Below are positions 50,436 through 61,075 of a stretch of DNA of 64,000 bases, piece after piece. The stretch is from contig JARVGJ010000005.1 in NCBI GenBank assembly GCA_029762595.1, forward strand, positions 29,227 to 93,226, given 5' to 3'. Within the stretch, counting starts at the first letter, position 1; each line of letters starts with the position of its first letter. Below the pieces are notes generated by a model that worked only from the letters and a program-made list of their open reading frames with translations, had not been told where the DNA came from and made no database searches. Source of the DNA: Methanolobus sp. Lineage in GTDB: Archaea > Halobacteriota > Methanosarcinia > Methanosarcinales > Methanosarcinaceae. Both the position numbers and the translations under genes were made by a program.

Positions 50436-53042
50436 ATGACCGTTCCAAAAGAATATGACCCACATATCATAGAGCCGAAATGGCGTGATTCATGGAACAT
50501 GTCCATGTACCATTTTGACTGGAAAGACAAAAGCAGACCCCAGTTCATCATTGATACGCCGCCGCCATACCCGACGGGAAATTTCCACATAGGCAACTCG
50601 CTTAACTGGTGTTACATTGATTTTGTTGCAAGATATAAGCGTATGTGCGGATACAATGTCATGTTTCCCCAGGGCTGGGACTGCCATGGCCTGCCCACAG
50701 AGGTAAAGGTTGAGGAGACATACGGTATCACTAAGAATGAGGTTCCCAGGGAAGAGTTCAGGAGGATGTGCCGTGAACTTACCATTGGCAACATCGAAAA
50801 AATGAGAAGCACGATGCTCAACCTGGGCTTTTCCACCGACTGGAGCAATGAATTTGTGACCATGGAGCCTGAATATTATTCCAAGACCCAGAGGTCTTTC
50901 CGGAAGATGTATGATATGGGTCGCCTCTACCAGTCCGAACATCCTGTTAATTGGTGTCCCAGGTGTGAAACTGCAATTGCTTTTGCAGAAGTGGAATACG
51001 ATTCAAGGGAAACAATGCTTAATTACCTGCATTTCGGGGATCTGGAGATAGCAACCACCAGGCCGGAATTACTTGCAGCATGTGTTGCTGTAGCTATTAA
51101 TCCCGAAGATGAGCGTTATTGTGCTTACGTTGGTTCCACTGTGAAAGTACCGCTTTTCGGTCATGAGGTAAAGGTCATCGGCGACATGGCTGTTGATCCT
51201 GGTTTCGGTACCGGTGTGGTCATGATATGTACCTTTGGTGACAAGCAGGATGTCAGGTGGTGGGTGGAGCATGGTCTCCCACTTCGCAAAGCTATTGATA
51301 AGAACGGCCTGATGACAGAGATTGCCGGCAAGTATGCCGGAATGACAATTCCGGACTGCAAAAGGGCCATTGTTGAAGACCTCAAAAAAGAAGGTTATCT
51401 TTTCGAGCAGAAACCCTTGGATCAGAATGTTGGTATGTGCTGGCGGTGTGATACGCCAATCGAGATACTTTCCGAGCGTCAGTGGTTCATTAAGATAGAT
51501 ACCGATGAGGTCTCAAAGGCATCCAATGAGATAAAATGGCTGCCGGAGTATATGAAGGTCAGGCTTGACAACTGGACAGGCACGATGGAATGGGACTGGT
51601 GCATATCCCGCCAGAGGCTTTTTGCAACGCCAATACCCGTATGGTACTGTAAGCATTGCGGTGAGGTAATGGTTGCAAAGGAGGATTGGATGCCTGTTGA
51701 TCCGACTCAGCAGGAGCCTCCCCAGACCTGTAAATGTGGCAGCAGCGAGTTTGAGGCTGAAGAGGATGTCCTGGATACATGGATGGACTCATCTATAACA
51801 GCACTGCATGTTTCGGGCTGGCTCACAGATCATGAGATGAGGCTGCCCACGCAGCTTCGTCCACAAGGGCATGATATCATAAGGACCTGGGCCTTCTACA
51901 CTATACTACGTTCTATGGCCATCCAGGGCAAGAGGCCATGGGATGCCATTCTTGTAAACGGTATGGTGCTTGGGCAGGATGGTCACAAGATGAGCAAGTC
52001 GCTTGGTAATGTTATATCTCCGGAAGAGGTCATCAAGGACTACAGTGCTGATGCTTTCAGGCAGTGGGCAGCCATAGGTGGTTCCCCGGGCTCTGATGTC
52101 ATGTTCCGCTGGAAGGATGTGGTTTCAGCGTCACGGTTCTTTGCAAAGATGTGGAGTATCTACCGGTTCAGCATGTCCCATCTTGAAGATTACGAGCATG
52201 ATGATTATAAGCACAGTGGCCCTGATATATCCGGACTGAAGATAGTTGACAGGTGGCTTCTGAGCAACCTGAACAGGCTTATCGGTTCAGTGACAATGTC
52301 AATGGATAATTATCAGTTCGATGAGGCTTTTAAGGCTATAAGGGGTTTTACATGGGACATACTTGCAGACAACTATATCGAACTTGTGAAATCACGTCTT
52401 TATGGTGAGGATGAAGCTGGAAAGAATGCTGCAAGATATACTTTGTATGTTACCATCGATGCTCTATCCCGCTTGCTGGCACCTTTTGCCCCGTTCTTTG
52501 CAGAGGAGATGTTCTCAGGTATCGGAAATGGCAGTGTTCATGTGCAATCCTGGCCAAAGGTTAACGGGTCCATGATAGATGCTGATGCAGAGGCCTCGGG
52601 AGAGTTCATAAAGGATGTTGCAGGCAGCGTCAGAAGATACAAGTCAGACCATGGCATGGCCTTAAATGCTCCTCTTGAAAAAATAGAGATATATGGCACT
52701 CTTGATGATATAACCGATGTTCTGGGAGCTACGAATTCTCCGGTGGAGATCATAGCTGGTGAACCTGATTTTGAGCATGTTCCTGTTAGTGTCAAGCCTA
52801 ATATGGGTGTGATAGGTCCTAAGTTCAGAGGCCAGGCGAAGGCCATAATCAATGCGTTGGCAGAGGAGAATCCTAAAAAGATCGCTGATGAGATAGTAAA
52901 TGGCAGGATAACTGTGAGTGTCAATGGGGACATGCTTGAACTTGATCCGGACTGCGTTGAAGTGGAGAAGGAGGTCGTTTCTGCAGGAAGAGCAGTTGAT
53001 GTTCTTGATATCAACGGAATCCCGGTTGTCATTGTAAGGTGA
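50436..53042 (+). CDS. valS: Valyl-tRNA synthetase
   Basis: [32 protein letters not shown]...[20 protein letters not shown]. Confidence 0.97.
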   Translation: MTVPKEYDPHIIEPKWRDSWNMSMYHFDWKDKSRPQFIIDTPPPYPTGNFHIGNSLNWCYIDFVARYKRMCGYNVMFPQGWDCHGLPTEVKVEETYGITKNEVPREEFRRMCRELTIGNIEKMRSTMLNLGFSTDWSNEFVTMEPEYYSKTQRSFRKMYDMGRLYQSEHPVNWCPRCETAIAFAEVEYDSRETMLNYLHFGDLEIATTRPELLAACVAVAINPEDERYCAYVGSTVKVPLFGHEVKVIGDMAVDPGFGTGVVMICTFGDKQDVRWWVEHGLPLRKAIDKNGLMTEIAGKYAGMTIPDCKRAIVEDLKKEGYLFEQKPLDQNVGMCWRCDTPIEILSERQWFIKIDTDEVSKASNEIKWLPEYMKVRLDNWTGTMEWDWCISRQRLFATPIPVWYCKHCGEVMVAKEDWMPVDPTQQEPPQTCKCGSSEFEAEEDVLDTWMDSSITALHVSGWLTDHEMRLPTQLRPQGHDIIRTWAFYTILRSMAIQGKRPWDAILVNGMVLGQDGHKMSKSLGNVISPEEVIKDYSADAFRQWAAIGGSPGSDVMFRWKDVVSASRFFAKMWSIYRFSMSHLEDYEHDDYKHSGPDISGLKIVDRWLLSNLNRLIGSVTMSMDNYQFDEAFKAIRGFTWDILADNYIELVKSRLYGEDEAGKNAARYTLYVTIDALSRLLAPFAPFFAEEMFSGIGNGSVHVQSWPKVNGSMIDADAEASGEFIKDVAGSVRRYKSDHGMALNAPLEKIEIYGTLDDITDVLGATNSPVEIIAGEPDFEHVPVSVKPNMGVIGPKFRGQAKAIINALAEENPKKIADEIVNGRITVSVNGDMLELDPDCVEVEKEVVSAGRAVDVLDINGIPVVIVR

Positions 53043-53049
53043 ACACCTG

Positions 53050-53079
53050 ATGTTTATGCGGGGCTGGCCGCATAAACAT
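53050..53079 (+). terminator. Strong hairpin after valS
   Basis: ATGTTTATGCGG-GGCTGG-CCGCATAAACAT, perfect 12-bp stem. Confidence 0.55.
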
Positions 53080-53187
53080 TAAAAGCAACCATTAGCTATT
53101 TTACAGAAGCGATATCTATCAGATTTATAGTATGGTATACCGTATTATGGTAAAAATTATGTCAATTATGTCTGCCTGACGGGTGAT

Positions 53188-53673
53188 TTGTTGAAAGTAA
53201 AATCCAGGGTACAGCTAAGAAAATCTGCAAAAGGCCAACTCTTGGACGATATAGGTTCCATTTTTGGTGAGGCAGTAGAACAGTTTGGGAACAGTAAGTT
53301 TGAAACAGCAAACATTGATGATACATCCCTCATTCTGGTGGATGGGGAACCTCTGCTTTTCCAGGTAAACGGTATCTATTTCCCTACGGTAAAGGGTGTG
53401 TTGAAACTTAAGCTGATGAAGAATGTGGTCACTGTGGATTCCGGCGCAGTGCGCTTTGTTGTCAACGGTGCTGATGTCATGTGCCCCGGAATAGTTGATG
53501 CTGACCCTGATATCAGGGAGAATGACCCGGTCATTGTGATAGAAGAAGCTCACAGCAAACCACTTGCTATAGGGATTTCCTTGATGTCCGGTAAGGATAT
53601 GAAAGGAAACAAAGGAAAAGCCGTAAGGTCTATCCATTATGTAGGTGATAAACTCTGGAATCTTGATGTGTGA
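53188..53673 (+). CDS. PUA domain RNA-binding protein
   Basis: VTVDSGAVRFVVNGADVMCPGIVDADPDIRENDPVIVIEEAHSKPLAIG. Confidence 0.9.
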   Translation: MLKVKSRVQLRKSAKGQLLDDIGSIFGEAVEQFGNSKFETANIDDTSLILVDGEPLLFQVNGIYFPTVKGVLKLKLMKNVVTVDSGAVRFVVNGADVMCPGIVDADPDIRENDPVIVIEEAHSKPLAIGISLMSGKDMKGNKGKAVRSIHYVGDKLWNLDV

Positions 53674-53699
53674 CATCTATATGGTGTGACATCTATAAG
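53668..53699. repeat. 16-bp tandem duplication overlapping the end of the PUA gene
   Basis: GTGTGACATCTATATG / GTGTGACATCTATAAG (15/16). Confidence 0.85.
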
Positions 53700-53840
53700 A
53701 AATCATTAAAATAGTATGAGTTTAAATATAAATACCAGCAACATTTCATACCCGTGAATCTTAAGGGTCCGGATTCCGGTAACAATTTAAGTAGTAATGA
53801 TATCAATATAACAATGTTTTTGAATACATGAGGGCGAATT

Positions 53841-54221
53841 ATGGCAAATATCATGAACAAATTATTTGGTGGCAGCGGCAAAAGCTCAACCCCTGAAGAT
53901 GAATATACTGAACTTGATCTTACCAAGTATGAAGACGTAATAGGCGATGAGCCGGCAGAGACCTACATCAGGGTTGCAGAACTCACTAACCTCAATGAGC
54001 TCACGTCGCTCAAAAAAGAGATATATGACGGCAATATCGTAATGATCGATATATCCAGTATCAAAGTGGACAAGTTACTGCTTGACCGTGCTTTAAAGGA
54101 CCTTAAAGAAGTGGTGCTTGATGTCCACGGCGATATTGCCGGTATCAAGGACGACCAGGTGCTTGTAACACCTGCGGGTATTAAGATCGACAGGTCTAAG
54201 ATCGTTGGTGGAAGATATTGA
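53841..54221 (+). CDS. sepF: Cell division protein SepF
   Basis: YIRVAELTNLNELTSLKKEIYDGNIVMIDISSIKVDKLLLDRALKDLKEVVLDVHGDIAGIKDDQVLVTPAGIKIDR. Confidence 0.92.
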   Translation: MANIMNKLFGGSGKSSTPEDEYTELDLTKYEDVIGDEPAETYIRVAELTNLNELTSLKKEIYDGNIVMIDISSIKVDKLLLDRALKDLKEVVLDVHGDIAGIKDDQVLVTPAGIKIDRSKIVGGRY

Positions 54222-54856
54222 ACGGTGAAGGATCCTTCCACAGTTTTGAAACAAGAACTTCTTGCCCTCTTTGCCATGATGATCTTATTATAAGATGGCA
54301 AGGGGATGAGATCCCCTACTTTGGCGAGGTTATGTACATAACTGCTGCATGTAGGTGTAGCTTCAGGTTCGCAGATACCATTATTCTTTCACAGAAAGAA
54401 CCAATGAGGTATGAACTTAAAGTAGAAGGCCTTGAAGATCTCAATAGCCGGGTCGTACGCTCCACCTCCGGTACTATAAGGATACCGGAGCTGGGAATAG
54501 ACGTTGAGCCAGGTTCGATATCAGATTCCTACGTCACAAATATTGAAGGCGTGCTTGACAGGATATATAAGGTAGTCATCACTGCTACCAAGTGGTGTGA
54601 GGATGAGGAAGATAAGCATGCCAGGGGACTTGAGGTCCAAAAAGCCCTTGAAGAAGCGATCGATGGGAAAAGAACACTCTCTGTCATCATAGAGGATCCA
54701 TTCGGTAACAGCGCCATTATCTCTGATAAGGCTAGATCCAGTGTTCTGACTCATGAGGAAGCTGAACATCTGAGGACTGGTATGATAGTCTTTGATGCAA
54801 ATTCTTCAGATATATCTCTTGATGCATGTGATTCGGAACACATGTTAGAAGAATGA
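54218..54856 (+). CDS. ZPR1-type zinc finger protein
   Basis: TSCPLCHDDLIIRWQGDEIPYFGEVMYITAACRCSFRFADT...SGTIRIPELGIDVEPG. Confidence 0.92.
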   Translation: MNGEGSFHSFETRTSCPLCHDDLIIRWQGDEIPYFGEVMYITAACRCSFRFADTIILSQKEPMRYELKVEGLEDLNSRVVRSTSGTIRIPELGIDVEPGSISDSYVTNIEGVLDRIYKVVITATKWCEDEEDKHARGLEVQKALEEAIDGKRTLSVIIEDPFGNSAIISDKARSSVLTHEEAEHLRTGMIVFDANSSDISLDACDSEHMLEE

Positions 54857-55046
54857 CATTCCTTCTATCCGATATGTTCTTTCCATTTCTTTTTTATCTT
54901 TGTGAATAATCCTTATTGTGTGTAATCCTGAAGACAATCCTTAAACCAATCCTTAATTATTTATTCTCTGGATCTTTAATATTCCTGTATATATTTTAGG
55001 AGGAGTTCATCTGGAAGAGGGTTCATGTCGGGAAGGGGGTATCCCA

Positions 55047-55763
55047 TTGATAGGTGATGATGCGCCTTCTTTTAAAGCGCGGACCACTCTGGGGATGGTT
55101 AATTTCCCGGAGGATTATAAGGGGAAATGGGTCATATTCTTCAGTCATCCTTCTGATTTCACGCCTGTATGCACGACTGAATTTATGAAATGTGCCAGCA
55201 TGCAGGATGAACTGAGGCAGCTGAATGCCGAACTTCTGGGTCTTTCGGTTGACAGTATCTATTCGCATATAGCATGGCTTGAGATCATTCGGGACCGTAT
55301 AGAGTACAAGGGCCTGAAGAACATAGACGTAATGTTCCCTGTAATAGAGGATCTGGGTATGGAGATTGCACGCAAATATGGAATGATCCACCCCAATGCC
55401 CATTACACTCCTGAGATGATCCTTGAGAAGTTCGAGAGATCGGGGGGGGTTCTCCCATTCAGCAAATCCACTACCGAGACCGTCAGGGCGGTATTCATTA
55501 TCGATCCTATGGGGAAGATAAGGGCAATTCTTTATTATCCATTATCCAATGGCAGGGACATGGAGGAGATCAGGCGTCTTTTGATAGCCTTGCAATTAAG
55601 TGACCGTGATAATGTTTCAACTCCTGAAGGGTGGTTGCCGGGGGATGATGTCATAGTTCCATGTCCTGTTACCTGGGCCGGTGCAAAGCAAAGGTCCGAA
55701 AATTCAGACGAAGGCATAAAGTGTATTGACTGGTTCCTCTGTATGAGGAAGCATAATCCATGA
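55047..55763 (+). CDS. Peroxiredoxin (1-Cys/Prx6 type)
   Basis: VIFFSHPSDFTPVCTTEFMKCA...IDPMGKIRAILYYPLSNGRDMEEIRRLLIALQLSD. Confidence 0.95.
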   Translation: MIGDDAPSFKARTTLGMVNFPEDYKGKWVIFFSHPSDFTPVCTTEFMKCASMQDELRQLNAELLGLSVDSIYSHIAWLEIIRDRIEYKGLKNIDVMFPVIEDLGMEIARKYGMIHPNAHYTPEMILEKFERSGGVLPFSKSTTETVRAVFIIDPMGKIRAILYYPLSNGRDMEEIRRLLIALQLSDRDNVSTPEGWLPGDDVIVPCPVTWAGAKQRSENSDEGIKCIDWFLCMRKHNP

Positions 55764-55903
55764 TGGAAATATGGAATGTATTATTTCAGTTAACTTTTCT
55801 GTTCTCATCCTTTTTTATTTAGGACATTTCTGGCATTAAAGGAAATGCCTATAAGCAATGTCCTTATTAATGTAGCCAAAATCAAGTGTAAACAGGTGAA
55901 TGA

Positions 55904-57340
55904 ATGGCAGAGCAAGAAAAAGAAGCCGGGCTTCCTTCTAAAGAGAACTTCAGTGAATGGTATAATGAGCTGCTCATAAAAGGCGAGATAATGGACGTAC
56001 GTTATCCTGTAAAAGGACTTTACGTATGGTTCCCCTTTGGTTTTAACATCAGGAGGAATGTTTATGATATTATCCGCCGTCTGCTTGATAAAGACCATCA
56101 GGAGACTCTTTTTCCTTTACTCATTCCGGAAAATGAGTTCATGAAAGAGGCTGAACACATAAAGGGCTTTGAGGACGAGGTCTACTGGGTAACTCATGGT
56201 GGTACCTCTCCCCTGGATGTCAAACTGGCACTGCGTCCCACCAGTGAGACTGCCATCTATCCTATGTACAAGCTATGGATAAGGTCTCATGCAGACATGC
56301 CTCTCAGGCTTTATCAGATAGTAAACACTTTCAGGTACGAGACCAAACATACACGTCCGCTTATAAGGTTGCGTGAAATAACATCCTTCAAGGAGGCGCA
56401 TACTGTCCATGCTACCTGGGATGATGCAGCATCACAGGTAGAAGAAGCTATCAGGCTTTACACAGAGTTCTATCGTCAGCTTGCAGTTCCAGTTCTCGCA
56501 TCCAAAAGACCTGACTGGGATAAGTTTCCTGGTGCTGACTATACCATAGCCACAGATGCCCTGATGCCAGATGGTAAGACCCTGCAGGTGGGCACGGCTC
56601 ATCACCTTGGGGATAATTTCGCTAAAACCTTTGACATCACTTATGAAGATACAGAAGGTGAACAGGTCTATGCTTACCAGACATGTTACGGTGTCTCTGA
56701 GCGTTCAATAGCAGCTCTGATATCCATACATGGTGATGATAAGGGTCTGGTCCTGCCACCGGCAGTAGCTCCTGTTCAGGTCGTTATCATCCCTATTATA
56801 TTCAAGGAATCCGGGGATGTCCTTGATGCCTGTGAAAATGTTATCAACATGCTTGAAGAGGCAGGTATGCGTGTGAAGATGGATTCAAGCGATATCCGCC
56901 CGGGTGCAAAGTATTATAAGTGGGAAATGCACGGGGTTCCTGTCAGGCTGGAGCTTGGTCCAAGGGACCTTAAGAACAATGCTGCTATGCTTGTGCGTCG
57001 CGATACCGGAGAGAAAAAACAGGTATCCCTTGATAATATTACAGATGAGGTGCGCTCTCTGCTTGACGATATCCATGGCAATCTTTATGAGAAGGCAAGA
57101 CAAGATCTTCAGGATCGTATTTTCCAATGTGATGATCTTGAGTCTGTCAGGGATAAGCTTCCCCGGGGTATTGCAAAGATATTCTGGTGTGGCAACAAGG
57201 ATTGTGGTCTGAGGCTGGAGGCTGAGATAGGTGCAGGTATATTGGGTATCCCCACAGAACAGGTGCAAGGTTGCTCGGGCAAATGTCCTGTATGTGGTGA
57301 GGGTGCGAATACTCAGGTGTATGTTGCCAGAACGTATTGA
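55904..57340 (+). CDS. proS: Prolyl-tRNA synthetase (archaeal type)
   Basis: [60 protein letters not shown]. Confidence 0.97.
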   Translation: MAEQEKEAGLPSKENFSEWYNELLIKGEIMDVRYPVKGLYVWFPFGFNIRRNVYDIIRRLLDKDHQETLFPLLIPENEFMKEAEHIKGFEDEVYWVTHGGTSPLDVKLALRPTSETAIYPMYKLWIRSHADMPLRLYQIVNTFRYETKHTRPLIRLREITSFKEAHTVHATWDDAASQVEEAIRLYTEFYRQLAVPVLASKRPDWDKFPGADYTIATDALMPDGKTLQVGTAHHLGDNFAKTFDITYEDTEGEQVYAYQTCYGVSERSIAALISIHGDDKGLVLPPAVAPVQVVIIPIIFKESGDVLDACENVINMLEEAGMRVKMDSSDIRPGAKYYKWEMHGVPVRLELGPRDLKNNAAMLVRRDTGEKKQVSLDNITDEVRSLLDDIHGNLYEKARQDLQDRIFQCDDLESVRDKLPRGIAKIFWCGNKDCGLRLEAEIGAGILGIPTEQVQGCSGKCPVCGEGANTQVYVARTY

Positions 57341-57391
57341 TTTTGTGGAAAAGGTCATATACTCCCTGTAAAATACATCTAGGCGATTGGT

Positions 57392-58468
57392 ATGGATATA
57401 TTAGCACCTGAAAATACCCGGTTACCTGAAAAACCGTTGTTCATATGCGTTCTTGGAAATACGGAAACAGCCTATATAGAAGGTCTCTCTGCAGCAGGTA
57501 AAACTGCTAAACTAACGGACTATACTCCGGCAGGGGATGCGGAAATCCTTGAAACGGGCACTATAATTGATATTCCCATCCTGCCAATGACACCGCCTTA
57601 TGACACTCCGACACCTGCTCTTATAACCCGTGCAGCTCTTTCCCTGACAGGGGTGCCACATATATTTGTTAATGCAGGGTTGCGTGTGCTTCCTGCAAAA
57701 CAGGTATCTCTGATAGAGGTCGGTGGAAAACCCGGTGATGATATAAGGAAGTCTGTTGCTGTTCATAATGTTGAGGAAGTGTTCAGGAATTCCTTTATTC
57801 TCGGTGAGGAACTTGCTAAGGATCATGATCTGGTTGTAATAGGAGAAAGTATCCCTGCAGGGACTACCACTGCAAATGCTGTGCTTCAGGCATTGGGTTA
57901 TGATGGTAATGTGAGCAGCAGTTCCAATTCCAATCCACTCTCACTTAAAAAAGAGGTGGTTAAGGAGGCCCTGAAATCGTCGGATATAACCTTTGGCTCT
58001 CTGAGCAATGATCCTCTAAAGGCTATTGCCTCAGTTGGTGATCCCATGATGGTTGCTGTTGCGGGAATTGCAGCAGGCCTTGGTACAATTCCTGTTATAC
58101 TTGCAGGTGGGACACAGATGATTTCCATATTTGCTGTGATCAAGCATATGGGTTACCCTGCAGATAACCTCAAAATAGTTACTACCAGTTATGTAATGCG
58201 TGATGAGTCTGCCAATTTCTCAGAACTTGCAGATGATGTAGGTGCTATTTATGCGGCAGCAGATCCGCAATTCTTTAAATCTTCATTCAAGGGTTTGCAG
58301 CAGTACGAGGCAGGATTTGTTAAGGAGGGTGTAGGTGCCGGCGGTGCTATATATATGGCCGGAATGTTTGGTCATTCTATGGAAGAGCTGCGCCTGCATA
58401 TAGAGGAACTTTGCGACAGGTTATGTAAGTTCGGTGATCTGAACAGGGTTGGCGGTGGAAGCACATAA
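57392..58468 (+). CDS. CobT-like nicotinate mononucleotide phosphoribosyltransferase family (archaeal)
   Basis: LVVIGESIPAGTTTANAVLQALGYDG...VGDPMMVAVAGIAAGLGTIPVILAGGTQMISIFAVI. Confidence 0.85.
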   Translation: MDILAPENTRLPEKPLFICVLGNTETAYIEGLSAAGKTAKLTDYTPAGDAEILETGTIIDIPILPMTPPYDTPTPALITRAALSLTGVPHIFVNAGLRVLPAKQVSLIEVGGKPGDDIRKSVAVHNVEEVFRNSFILGEELAKDHDLVVIGESIPAGTTTANAVLQALGYDGNVSSSSNSNPLSLKKEVVKEALKSSDITFGSLSNDPLKAIASVGDPMMVAVAGIAAGLGTIPVILAGGTQMISIFAVIKHMGYPADNLKIVTTSYVMRDESANFSELADDVGAIYAAADPQFFKSSFKGLQQYEAGFVKEGVGAGGAIYMAGMFGHSMEELRLHIEELCDRLCKFGDLNRVGGGST

Positions 58469-58537
58469 ATGAATGCGGTGTGGTACCGCTAAATATATCA
58501 TTGATTAGATGTATTCAGGGGTACTGCCCGTAAATAT

Positions 58538-58729
58538 GGGGCTGTGGCCTAGCCCGGCATGGCGATGGGCTCCAGCGGATAAATGATGAACAACGGGTCT
58601 ACCGAGACTAACCCGACGGGGTTTGTCTGTGAGGAGCCGTTGGAGCACTGATATGTGCTCAACTGAATGCTGTTTATACAGCTGTTCGGAGAGACCCGTC
58701 GATCGTGAGTTCGAATCTCACCAGCCCCA
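58538..58729 (+). tRNA. tRNA-Trp (CCA), intron 58576-58693
   Basis: Acceptor GGGGCTG/CAGCCCC, D stem GCC/GGC, anticodon stem ATGGG/CCCGT, loop CTCCAG^A, T arm GTGAG-TTCGAAT-CTCAC, A73; canonical BHB: CTCC/GGAG 4-bp helix with AG^C and AG^A bulges. Confidence 0.93.
58576..58693 (+). ncRNA. Box C/D guide RNA within the tRNA-Trp intron
   Basis: C box ATGATGA 58583-58589; guide CGGGTCT then D'-like CCGA 58602-58605; C'-like TGTGAGG; guide TTGGAGC then D box CTGA 58648-58651. Confidence 0.85.
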
Positions 58730-58951
58730 TTTATTTTTTTAAGAAAGTGCATTTATCCTATTAAAATTGGATTTTGTTTTTTGTGCCTAAACTATATATG
58801 TATATAGGACTATATGATTTAAAGTAAATTTTAAAATAAAATTTACTAAATATTATGTTGGCGATATAAGTGATTACCAATATAAGTGACCACCAGATTT
58901 ATATTGCAGCATATTTACTTAATTCACCTGTTAAACGGGAGCCTATAATTT

Positions 58952-59713
58952 ATGCGAGCCAGGGATAAAGTACTCATTGTTGATGACGAACAGGCCATAG
59001 TAGAGTTAATGGCCCTTTATCTTAAGTCCGATTATGATGTTGTTCCTGCTTACAGCGGTCAGGAAGCTCTGGACAAGGTCAAAAGTGAAAAGCCTGATAT
59101 CATTCTCCTTGATGTGATGATGCCCGATATGAATGGGTATGAGGTTTGCAGGGTTCTGAAAACATCTGTGGAGACCCAATTCCTGCCTGTTGTGATGGTC
59201 ACAGCATTGTCAGGAAAGGACGACCGTATCAAAGGTATAGAAGTGGGTGCAGATGAGTTTCTGGGAAAACCCGTAAACCGTCTTGAACTTGTTACCAGGG
59301 TAAAATCCCTTTTGAGGATAAAACATCTTCAGGACAAGGTTCTTGCTGAAAGGAACGAAGCAATGAATTATGTGGATGTTGCCGGTTTTGTTATTCTGGT
59401 CATAGACGGCGATATGAAGATCAATCTGGTCAATAACAAAGGTAATGATATACTGGGCTACGGTGAGTTCGAATTGCTGGGCCATGATCTGTTAAAGTCT
59501 CTTGTTCCCGAAGATCTCCGGGATGATTTAAGGATGTCATTTAGCAGTGCAATGAATGGTGATTCTGATCTGCCGGAATTTATGGAACATCCTGTATTGT
59601 CAAAGGAGGGGGATACAATCCCGGTTCGCTGGTATAATGTTGTCCTAAAAGATCATGATGGCAATGTTACAGGGATCATGTGCTCTGGTGAGGACCTGCG
59701 CAAATTCCTGTGA
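58952..59713 (+). CDS. Response regulator receiver with PAS domain
   Basis: VLIVDDEQAIVELMALYL...PDIILLDVMMPDMNGYEVCRVLK...GADEFLGKPVNRLELVTRVKSLLR; C-term PAS ending VTGIMCSGEDLRKFL. Confidence 0.94.
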   Translation: MRARDKVLIVDDEQAIVELMALYLKSDYDVVPAYSGQEALDKVKSEKPDIILLDVMMPDMNGYEVCRVLKTSVETQFLPVVMVTALSGKDDRIKGIEVGADEFLGKPVNRLELVTRVKSLLRIKHLQDKVLAERNEAMNYVDVAGFVILVIDGDMKINLVNNKGNDILGYGEFELLGHDLLKSLVPEDLRDDLRMSFSSAMNGDSDLPEFMEHPVLSKEGDTIPVRWYNVVLKDHDGNVTGIMCSGEDLRKFL

Positions 59714-59944
59714 GCTGTATTTTTAAAACAAGGTCAATGAAAAGCAATGTCATTAAGTTATTAAATTAACTATGATCGTGTTTGGGTTATAATTAATTTG
59801 CAATCTCATTATAATATACTGTAATATACTGTGTATAAAGCTGTGCATAAAGGATGCTTTTGAACCCGATCTGCTTTTATCTCATACCATTTTTTTCTTC
59901 ATGGGCTGTGCAAAGGTTTAAATTAGATCACGTTAAGTAGTAGT

Positions 59945-60027
59945 CCTGTTTCATTGTCGGGATGAGTCCCGTGGGAATGTGGCTTTACAAAAGCTGAACC
60001 GTGAAACTAGAAATGAAACTTAGGTGA
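59945..60027 (+). promoter_or_regulatory. Structured 5' leader of rpl15e with competing stems
   Basis: Three-way-junction fold: GTTTCA 59948-59953 with TGAAAC 60002-60007, hairpins CGGGA-TGAG-TCCCG and GGCTTT-ACA-AAAGCT; alternative CCTGTTTCA 59945-59953 with TGAAACttAGG 60014-60024 overlapping the SD. Confidence 0.5.
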
Positions 60028-60032
60028 AAGAA

Positions 60033-60623
60033 TTGTCAAAATCATTTTACGCATACGTAAGGGACGCATGGAAAGACCCGGACAGCACATATGTCCAGGA
60101 ACTAAGATGGGAAAGGCTTCAGGAATGGAGAAAAGAAGGCTCCGTTACTAAGATCAGGCGTCCAACCCGTATTGATCGCGCACGTTCCCTTGGCTACAAG
60201 GCCAAGCAGGGTATAGTCGTAGCCCGTGTTAAAGTACGCAGAGGTGGTCTCAGGAAGTCAAGGTACATCCGTGGAAGGCGTACCCAGCGTATGGGCAAGA
60301 ACAAGATATCAGGCGGAATGAGCATCCAGCGTATTGGTGAAGATCGTGCAGGAAGGAAATTCCCCAACCTTGAGGTACTTAACTCTTACTGGGTGGGTGA
60401 GGATGGTCGTTCAAAGTGGTACGAGGTCATCCTGGTTGACCCAAGTCACCCTGTTATAATGAGTGATAAGAATCTTAACTGGATCTGTAACAGCTCTCAG
60501 AAGGGACGTGCACAGCGCGGTAAGACCAGTGCAGGCCGTAAAGGCAGAGGCATGATGTCACGCGGAACAGGTACTGAAAAGACCAGGCCAAGCATACGGT
60601 CAAACCTTAACAGGGGCAAGTGA
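60033..60623 (+). CDS. rpl15e: 50S ribosomal protein L15e
   Basis: [68 protein letters not shown] start after AGGTGA SD. Confidence 0.95.
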   Translation: MSKSFYAYVRDAWKDPDSTYVQELRWERLQEWRKEGSVTKIRRPTRIDRARSLGYKAKQGIVVARVKVRRGGLRKSRYIRGRRTQRMGKNKISGGMSIQRIGEDRAGRKFPNLEVLNSYWVGEDGRSKWYEVILVDPSHPVIMSDKNLNWICNSSQKGRAQRGKTSAGRKGRGMMSRGTGTEKTRPSIRSNLNRGK

Positions 60624-61075
60624 TCCATTATATTAACCTGCGTGTGATCGCGCACTCGACAGAGGATCAATCCAGGGTACGTGCTGCCCTGGACTTATTT
60701 TTACAGCATGCCTTTGGCATGTCCGATAATGTCGTTACTGATGAACTTGTGGAAGTAACGTACATTGAAGGTCACTATGGGAATTCCTCTGTAATGCTTA
60801 GTTCACAGATCACTCGCAGATCGGATTCTGTAAGACTTGCTAGGTTCATCAGGGGGAGTATGTCTCCTAAAGATGTTGAGGTCCTGCGCAACGAAATGCC
60901 GGAAAGGCTGGATGATGAACAGTTATTTCATATGAGGTTCGACAAACAGGCTGCTTTCCTTGGGAAGCTAGTTCTGGTATCTTCATCAGATGCCATTACT
61001 GTGAAGGTGAAGATCGCCACTTATCCCAAGGATCGCCTTAAGGCCGGACTAATTGTGGAGGAATTGTTTGGCTAG
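60620..61075 (+). CDS. COG1325-type RNA-binding protein (exosome superoperon)
   Basis: [24 protein letters not shown]...[15 protein letters not shown]...[31 protein letters not shown]. Confidence 0.9.
   Translation: MIHYINLRVIAHSTEDQSRVRAALDLFLQHAFGMSDNVVTDELVEVTYIEGHYGNSSVMLSSQITRRSDSVRLARFIRGSMSPKDVEVLRNEMPERLDDEQLFHMRFDKQAAFLGKLVLVSSSDAITVKVKIATYPKDRLKAGLIVEELFG

Noticed and set aside
58549-58752. Minus-strand ORF of 67 aa (…GEIRTHDRRVSPNSC…)
   Set aside because: It is the antisense of the tRNA-Trp gene; the GEIRTHD-like peptide is a classic spurious product of tRNA T-arm sequence.
59945-60010. Box C/D sRNA upstream of rpl15e
   Set aside because: Has CTGA and a weak GGATGAG but no proper RTGATGA C box or spacing; the competing-stem leader model explains it better.
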